From: Apricaphanius iberus
Lineage: Eukaryota > Chordata > Actinopteri > Cyprinodontiformes > Aphaniidae
Direction: 5' to 3'
Length of the DNA stretch: 64,000 nucleotides
NCBI GenBank assembly: GCA_028564705.1
Contig: JAPXFQ010000351.1
Coordinates: forward strand, 434,001-498,000
Positions 57,181 through 64,000 of this stretch are shown here, piece by piece (position 1 is the first letter of the stretch; each line of letters begins with the position of its first letter). A model generated the notes under the pieces. It did not search any database and had not been told where the DNA came from. It saw only the letters and a list, made by a program, of their open reading frames with translations. The position numbers and the translations under genes are program-made.

Positions 57181-59540
57181 TGAATATATGCAAGTTGAAA
57201 ACAATGTAATACATTGTACATTGTAATCGTGAAATTTAAGATGATTATTTCATTGTAAATATTTTTGGGGTATTTGGTAACTTTCTTGGGCTTAACTGTT
57301 TTACTGTAACAGACCAAACCAGATTTATCTTCTGTTCCTTTTTCTTCATGTAAAAGAAGGGTTAGGGTTAATCCTAACCCTTGTGTATGTAATGACTGTA
57401 ATGAGAGGACACGTAATGACTAAATAAAAAAAATATTGCTTTAGCAATGAACAAAGAAGGTAGAGTTTTACAGTTCAGTCTGAAGGTGAGCATAATAACC
57501 ATACCACAAACACTACTAATACTCTAACAACCACCATGTTTTTTTATGGCTGTCATCAGCAATAAACAGTTTTATAGAAAGAAAGTCTGGAGGTAATCCT
57601 CAGCGCTCAGGTAGAGTGGGATAACGACCAGCTTTGTTGAAGGAAGCTTTGCATCTAGCTTGCTCTCAGTTTTGCCCTTTTCTTAGAATTCATGTTGGAA
57701 ACATCATTGGCTGAGCACAGCCTGGAGCTAGGCGCTAGAGAAGGTGTGTAATGGTTTTACTGGTCCCAGTGTGGAAGGATATATGGGGGGGGGGTGAAGA
57801 AAATGGATAGCTAACTCCTTCTTGCTCCCTTTGTTGTTCTCCTTCCACTGTCTTCCTCTGTCGACAGGCAGGGTGATGTGTGACCGTCTGGGTGTCGACC
57901 GTCTGCACCATTCATCATCCTAGCTGCTGTGACTGACCGCAGCATTGTTACTCACTGAGAAAAATGGGTCAGGTGGCTTTGGAGAACATATCTGCAAATG
58001 CATCCCACTCAGAGTGGGACTGCACCATGCTGCCCAGCAACGTTAGATGTTAGAGAAATCAAACTACATCCAGGCTGCATTGGTGAGCTGCTCTATCCAA
58101 ATCTCTGCATCTTCTCACAAAACTGCAGGTCGCTTCTCTCTTCACACCCTTTGGCCGGAGCTTTGCAAGATAAATAAAGGGTAGCACTGAAGGTAAAAAA
58201 AAAGGCTGGGGAAGAAAATCAATACCTATGTACATAAATCTGGCTCCCAGCAGCCACGAAGCATTATGGGAAAATGATGGTTAGATACGGTGGGGCTAGG
58301 CAGTGTGCAGGCAGACATGTATGAGCCTTTAGGACTATAGCTACAGTGGTTTCACAAATGTGATTTGTTGGTGAATAACTGCTTTACAGTGTAGCTGTGT
58401 GTTAAAATTCCTGCTGGAATACATGAGTGCGCATGTAGCTGTGCTTTCCACATGACTCTTCTCCGCACAGCCTGCTGCTCCAGTCGTAGCCTGACACTGA
58501 CAGAGATATTAATTAAATTGGCTGATGGCCTTTCTCTGTCTCTGCTTACTGCTGCATTGATCACACTCCCACCTCCATACTGTGCCACGAATAACTGCAA
58601 TTTGTTCTTTATTAAACTCTAGGGCCTGCGAACAATTAGAGTGTGAGCTGGAGCTGGTGGTATGATTATGCGTGTGTGTGTGTGTTTGTGTGCATATGTT
58701 GGAGCCCAAATAGGCAGCAGGAGGAGGAGGGTTGGGGGAAGAAGCTAAACACTGTTTAATCTTTGATAAACACTAAGGTCTCCTTTGTGCTGCTGCAGTT
58801 TGGCATATCTTCTTCTCTGTGCTGCTCAGCACCGCACTGGACTAGCTTATTGCTGCTGCCTCCACGGCTCCTCTACCTGGATGGGAGCCAGGTCATGTGT
58901 GGCTCCATGCCAGAGTTCAGATTGGCTAGAAGAGCAATATGAGCTATTAGTGGAAGGAGCCAGCCATTAATTGGCACTTAGACATTCTGTGGATTGCATA
59001 GACTCAGGACTGTGTACTATCAACTGGACCATGGATGCATTTGGTTTATTGACATTCTCTTGACACATGTAAAAAATGTACAGGTTTAATATATCTCCAA
59101 TAAAGATATTTCTTTATTTAAAGAATCATGGATTAAATGAATAGTGTGGTGTTGTAAAGTTGTCAGTAATAACATTCTTATCATGTAGCAGAAAGATGAA
59201 ACTTTGAAGTGAGCCTAAAGAAACTAAAGGAGTGGAAGGCTAGCACGAAGTCAGCTGGTTCGTTGTCTTGTATGTCGGCAAGGCACGTCTCATCTGAGTC
59301 TTATCCGTGTCCTGTACTGTTTATAAGAAATATGGGCCGAAAAAGCTCAAAACGTCGCTCTGCATTTGGGTCCACCTTCAACCACAATCTGACATATGTT
59401 AAGAACAAGTATTTGATCTACTGCTGATTTTTGAAGTTTTCCCACTTCCATAGCATTTAGAGGTCTGTAATTTGTCAAAGGTACTCTTCAACTGTGAGGG
59501 ACAGAATCTAAGACAGAAATGCAGAATTACAGTGGATGAC
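57181..59540. other. Intronic sequence, mostly unique
   Basis: 57357-57382 is a small inverted repeat made of telomere-like units (AAGGGTTAGG...CCTAACCCTT). (GT)n at 58670-58692. 57640-58240 and 58500-58720 look non-repetitive and may hold conserved non-coding DNA. No gene recognised. Confidence 0.45.
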
Positions 59541-59544
59541 TTTC

Positions 59545-59855
59545 AACTCAATTCATGTTTATTTATATGGCACCAATTCACAACAAAAGTCATTTCAATA
59601 CAATTACACAAACATTCCAACCAGTTAAAAGTTTTCTATGTAAGGAATCCCAGCAGAATGTGTTGCGTCATCGAAGTGAGGTTGTGTCGGGATCATTCAG
59701 ACTCCAGCCACAGCAATACCTCAGCAATCCCTCATACTGAGCAAGCATGTAGCAACAGAAGAAGAGGAAAAACTCCCCCTTAACAGGAAGAAACCTCCAC
59801 CAGAACCTGAATCAGTAAAAGCGGTCATCTGCCACGACCGTCTGGGGGTCTGAGA
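59545..59855. repeat. Common teleost interspersed repeat (AGGAAGAAACCTCCA type)
   Basis: Begins CAATTCATGTTTATTTATAT and GGCACCAATTCACAACAAAA, ends TTAACAGGAAGAAACCTCCA, CCAGAACCTGAATCAG and GCGGTCATCTGCCACGACCG. These are signature phrases of a very abundant fish repeat. The two open frames across it are shadows of the repeat. Confidence 0.75.
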
Positions 59856-59949
59856 AGCTAAGCAGTATCATCAACGTAGTCTGGTGAATTGCTGATGTGG
59901 GTTTCAGTCAGTAGTCTGTGATTGTGTGCAAGAGGAAAAGAGTGTGTTG

Positions 59950-59997
59950 TTGTGTGTGTGTGTGTGTGTGTGTGTGTAGGAGGAGGAGGAGGAAGAG
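59950..59997. repeat. (GT)n and (AGG)n microsatellite
   Basis: About 14 GT units followed directly by AGG/AGGA units. Confidence 0.9.
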
Positions 59998-62396
59998 GGG
60001 GACTTGGCTGTGAATGGCTGCTCTTATCGCGCGCATGCAGCTGCTGCAGTGTCTTTGAGAGACAGAGGGGCTGTCCATGCTTGCCACTCACTGCCTATTC
60101 ACAGCCTTCCTCCCTCCCTGTGTCTCTCAGCCTCTCTCTATCTCTGTCTCTGTCCCTGTCACTGCTGCATTTTATGACAGGGAGGTAAACAACAGAAAGA
60201 TGAAGAGCAAGAAAAAAAGCAAGTAGGGCTTTAATGGAGACTCATATCTAGCAGGCCAGCGATGATTGTCACAGTAAGGGACAGGCAAGAAATGAAATGT
60301 CACCGGACATCAACGCATCACTTCCTCTGATGTGTGACTGTCTCGACACCAGCATGTACCCCCTCCCCGTTTTTGGACACGGACATTTTAATGGTTTCTG
60401 GTTGTGGAAATACTTATTCAGCCTTGCATGCAGCACCTGCCGGATGATTGTATGTATAGATGTTCTTCAATGGAAGAAGTGCTCAGATGATGGCTCACAG
60501 TGTAGGGAATGCTTTGCAGAAATCTACTGAGAGATTTGGCACAGAGCTAGGTAAAGAGAAGGGAATAGAAAATCCAAAAACGAGTTAAGATACTAATAAG
60601 GAGGTGACATGTTTCAGAAGCAGAAGGGTAGCTAAGACCAGCTACTGCAGGAAATGAACCTGATAGTCTTCTAGGTTGTCTGATAATTTTTTAGACTAAC
60701 CATAACAGTAGAAAAGATTTTGCTCTGCAGCTTGGTCTAGCCACACTAGACGTTGGGTGGGGTTAGCACCATGATGGCAGAGCTGCCATGCAGCAAAATA
60801 ACAAACATGGCAGCAGCTCATGAACTGTATGTTGTCAGTACACCAGGTATCTCAACAGTAGGACAGAAGCCGTTGTTGTTGGATTCAATGACTGCTCAGT
60901 TCTTCCATGGTGTGTTGATGACAGACCCGTTGACTGATTTCTGTTGCCATGAATACGTCACGATGTTTGTTGCTCTTATTGGTTCTAGCTTTGTGCGTCT
61001 GCAGAGACAGTTTGTCAGACAACTGAAGAATTTGTCCCTAGGACTGAGTTTATTTATGGGTCCTGTGACAACTTTACCAGGTACAGTTTAGACAGCACAT
61101 TTGAGCCATTTGGCCACCTTTCTTTTGAATTCCCATTTAAATACTTGACGTATGTCCAAAGTTTGGTGAGTTTTCGTACATGTTTAGGTCTCCAAAAAAG
61201 CATTTCATTTTGGGGAAGAAAAATAAAAAATAATGATACAATAGGCCATCGCAGACCTTAGCTGCTCAAGCGTAATTAAAGCTGCTAGCTGATTGGTACA
61301 GTTCTTGCAATCCAATTTGGCCTGTGCCGGTTTCATGCTGTTTCATGTGGCATAGGTCAAGGGTGTAAAATATGGATCTTTTTAAGCAAAACATTACACT
61401 TCCGGTTCTGAGGGGATTGGTCTTAAATTACGTCAGCAATTCACTATTGGGATTTGTCAGGGACCTCATGACCATCCACTACGGCTAGTTTCATCCCTTT
61501 GTGACTTTCTAAATGGGAGAAATAAAAGCTTTTAATTTTTGCAGTTTAGTCAAAGTTTAAGGCCTGACCCTTCCCTTCAGGATACGTGAAAAATGATTTG
61601 TTTTGATAAGTTTAGCTCCCCCATGCCTGAAGGCCATCCTGACCAATTTACAAGCTGTCAAAATCTCTTGGAGGAATTTAATCAAATGCCTCTAGCTCTG
61701 CTGTAATCATCAAAAATGAGGTCAAAATGGCAACCTTAATCCAACATTGCTGATTTCCTATGCATTTAGCACTATAACCTTTTAAGGCTTTAAGGTCACG
61801 GGAAGTTCTTGGGAAGTTCTACAAAAATGCCAATTTCAATGTCAGTAAGATAAACTAAGATAAATCAGGACTGGGATTTAAAAGATTCGGGGGACAGGGT
61901 CGTTAAAAACCTTTAAAATATGCAAATCATACACATGACTGTTGCATCTGCAAAACTTGAGTTTTCAGATATTTTTAGACCTCGAAAAAGCCAATTCATT
62001 CAGGGCAAAAATAATAAGAGAGACAGCAGATACAATAGACCTTCACTGCTCAGGCCTAATAATCTGTTGTTTTGTTTTTCCATTTGGCTTTTTAATATTA
62101 CTGTAGTTTGGTGCAAGACATTGAAATAAATCCTCACTAAAAATTGCACAGGAGAAAAACAAATTGTGAGAATTGTTATCTATATTTATTTTTAGGTTAT
62201 TTTATGGTTTTATGTTGCTATTATACTGATTGTTGAACTGAAATTATAACCAATTTTGTTATTACTTTTTATTACATTTGTTTAATGGTGAAGTGGATTA
62301 CTGATCCAGTTTTTATAAATAAATCAATGTTCTGATTTATTGATATTTAAACTATAAAACAACAAACCTTTTTTCAGAAACCTAGTTGAAGCATAA
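59998..62396. other. Intronic sequence with a possible decayed MITE at the right
   Basis: 61210-61280 and 62000-62060 share the order AAAAATAAT...ATACAATAG(G/A)CC...CTGCTCA(A/G)G..TAAT, phrases seen in a common fish MITE family rich in TACAATAG and GCTCGGGCCTAATAAT. No boundaries could be fixed and no gene was seen. Confidence 0.4.
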
Positions 62397-62443
62397 AAAA
62401 TCTCTCTCTCTCTATCTATCTATATAGATAGATAGAGAGAGAG

Positions 62444-62521
<78 letters not shown>
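62397..62521. repeat. 42-bp perfect palindrome plus (TA)n microsatellite
   Basis: 62403-62444 is a perfect palindrome built of CT, CTAT, then ATAG and AG units (centre TAT|ATA). It is followed by about 70 bp of near-continuous TA. Such DNA can extrude cruciforms and is prone to length change. Confidence 0.92.
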
Positions 62522-62524
<3 letters not shown>

Positions 62525-64000
62525 GGCTCCTTAAACTTGGAACAATATAAACAATATTACTTCAAATTGAGTAAAGCTAATATTTTTGAAAGTGCTTGTA
62601 TAATCCTTTAGTTCCGCTAATATAACACCGAGGTTGTGTATACAGAAATAAATTATTCAGATGACAAAGAAACAAAACTGATCAACGGGAGCATGAAAGG
62701 TTGTTTGCATAATCTGAGTTAATCCATAATGGAGGAAATACTGTTTGTCAAAAAAAGAGCAAAAATCTTTCTCTGCTTGTAAAAAGTAACAGAGACATGT
62801 TTAATTAGCAGGTCAGGAGCTGCTGCGCTTTCTGCAGTAGTTGATGATATTATTAGTATTCTCAGGTCTTTGCCTTTACTCAAATTGTTCCTCATTCAAT
62901 AGGAAGAGGAGCGCAGAAATCTTGGACTGCAATAAAATTAATCAGTTCTCTTTTCTTTCTCTGTAATATTTTTTTAAACTTATTTTTGTGTTTTTTCCCT
63001 GAGAGTTATTAGATGAACACCGATGGAACCACAAATAGATTTTCCTCTTGAATACAGTAAATTGTCATATTGTTGCTGAGGGCCTGAGTTGATGCTGACA
63101 GCATTACTTGATTGGCTGGAGTGCACTATGACTCATCATGTGTTTGGCCAATACCGTTTGTTCTAAACCCTCCACCCCCACCATCACCACTTACACTCAC
63201 AAAGGCACACTAAATAAATTGCCTGGAGAAATTAAACCAAAAAAAATTAGAGAAAGGCAGAGCTTTCATCTAATTGAGAAGCTGATTTTAGCGGTGCTGG
63301 GAAGATAAGATGCTCTCCCTCAGTAGCTCTGATGCTTACTGTAGGTTGGCCAGTTTCTTCTTCTTTCATGTGAGTTTGAGTTTGAAGCAGTCAGCTCTAT
63401 GTTGTCTGTGGCAGGGCACAACTGATTTGAAGTTGCGTGTGTAGTTTACTTATAGGCATCTTTGGGTGTCCTAGGTGAGTCTGACAGGCAAATTTACCTG
63501 CAGACTGGTGCAATGCTCCAAAATGGAAGCCAGGTCAGGTGACCAATGAAGCAGTCTTTATTCAAGGTGAGTGTAGAAGGAAAGATGAAGAGTGCACACA
63601 TATTGTCATCTGGTCCTTTTCTATTATTATTTTGAGCAAATATCAAAATTTTTTGGCTCTGAATAAAATAAGTGTTTGAAGATGTGCACTGTATTTTCAA
63701 GAAAGGGTTAGGGTTAAAAAGCATACCTGATTATAAACCACAACAGCTTATTTTAAAACAACACAAATGTGCATATATACAAGCCTGACCCGATTAAAAG
63801 CCGCAGTTGTTTTAGCGTTTAATTACCATATGTAAGGGTTTGTGGGGATTGTCTTTTTTTTCATACTATTGCATTGATAGTTTTTCATGCTGGCTTCACC
63901 AATGTCTCACCATTGATTTAGTGCTAATAACGGTATATGAAGCTGCTGGCACTTTATTTCCTTCTTCAAAAGCCACATGGACCGCCTTCAAGTTAAAAAC
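62522..64000. other. Intronic sequence, no gene recognised
   Basis: Short frames only. 62990-63200 is non-repetitive to the eye. Telomere-like AGGGTTAGGGTTAAA at 63704-63718 is a single short occurrence. Confidence 0.4.

Noticed and set aside
63704..63718. Interstitial telomeric repeat
   Set aside because: Only about two units; too short to mean anything.

Overview
This window is vertebrate nuclear DNA, almost certainly from a teleost fish. Only about 470 bp looks like host coding sequence: two consecutive exons of a DSCAM (Down syndrome cell adhesion molecule) orthologue on the + strand, at 40440-40757 and 40916-41065. They encode the first immunoglobulin domain and the start of the second. 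All splice junctions are canonical and all introns are phase 1. By comparison with mammalian DSCAM these are exons 2 and 3. Bases 1-40439 are then the 3' part of a large intron 1, and 41066-64000 are the 5' part of intron 3. I found no prokaryotic genes, rRNA, authentic tRNA or CRISPR.

The rest is intron filled with transposable elements of fish-typical families. Non-LTR retrotransposons: L2/CR1-like LINE pieces, all on the + strand (3985-5310, 15280-15720, 27790-28640, 49750-50345, 51010-51430, 51600-53480, 55960-57180); an R4-clade (Dong/Rex6-like) LINE with a restriction-like endonuclease on the - strand (22302-24190); and the 3' end of an RTE-like LINE (30515-30840). DNA transposons: a complete but dead Tc1 element with IR/DR ends (41949-43529); Tc1 remnants (7890-8540, 28285-28545); hAT-type elements (4453-4769, 25134-26459, 35703-36544, 54678-55538, plus fragments at 7040-8935); PIF/Harbinger-type elements (10960-11703, 28920-30068, about 52608-53212); and a piggyBac-type MITE (47264-48104). 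There are also tRNA-derived SINE-like repeats, a GC-rich proline-rich-ORF repeat in two inverted copies (9560-10450 and 30090-30500), and several microsatellites.

The elements are heavily nested: hAT in L2, Tc1 in L2, Harbinger in L2, a SINE in the L2 endonuclease, and hAT inside an inverted-repeat element. Target-site duplications fix several boundaries to the base.

The points most worth a second look are these. A pair of nearly identical hAT copies in opposite orientation flanks the two DSCAM exons, an arrangement that could favour back-splicing (circRNA) or inversion. A RecQ-like helicase exon with a Walker A motif and a splice donor is hidden in a repeat at 38451-38591 (- strand). A spliced Myb/SANT-like Harbinger gene remnant lies at 10960-11703 (- strand). 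A Harbinger-type element carries the start of a MADF domain (29581-29994). I see no wholly new biological system. The novelty is in the arrangement of the mobile elements around DSCAM exons. No searches were run: all family assignments rest on reading the sequence and on remembered family features.
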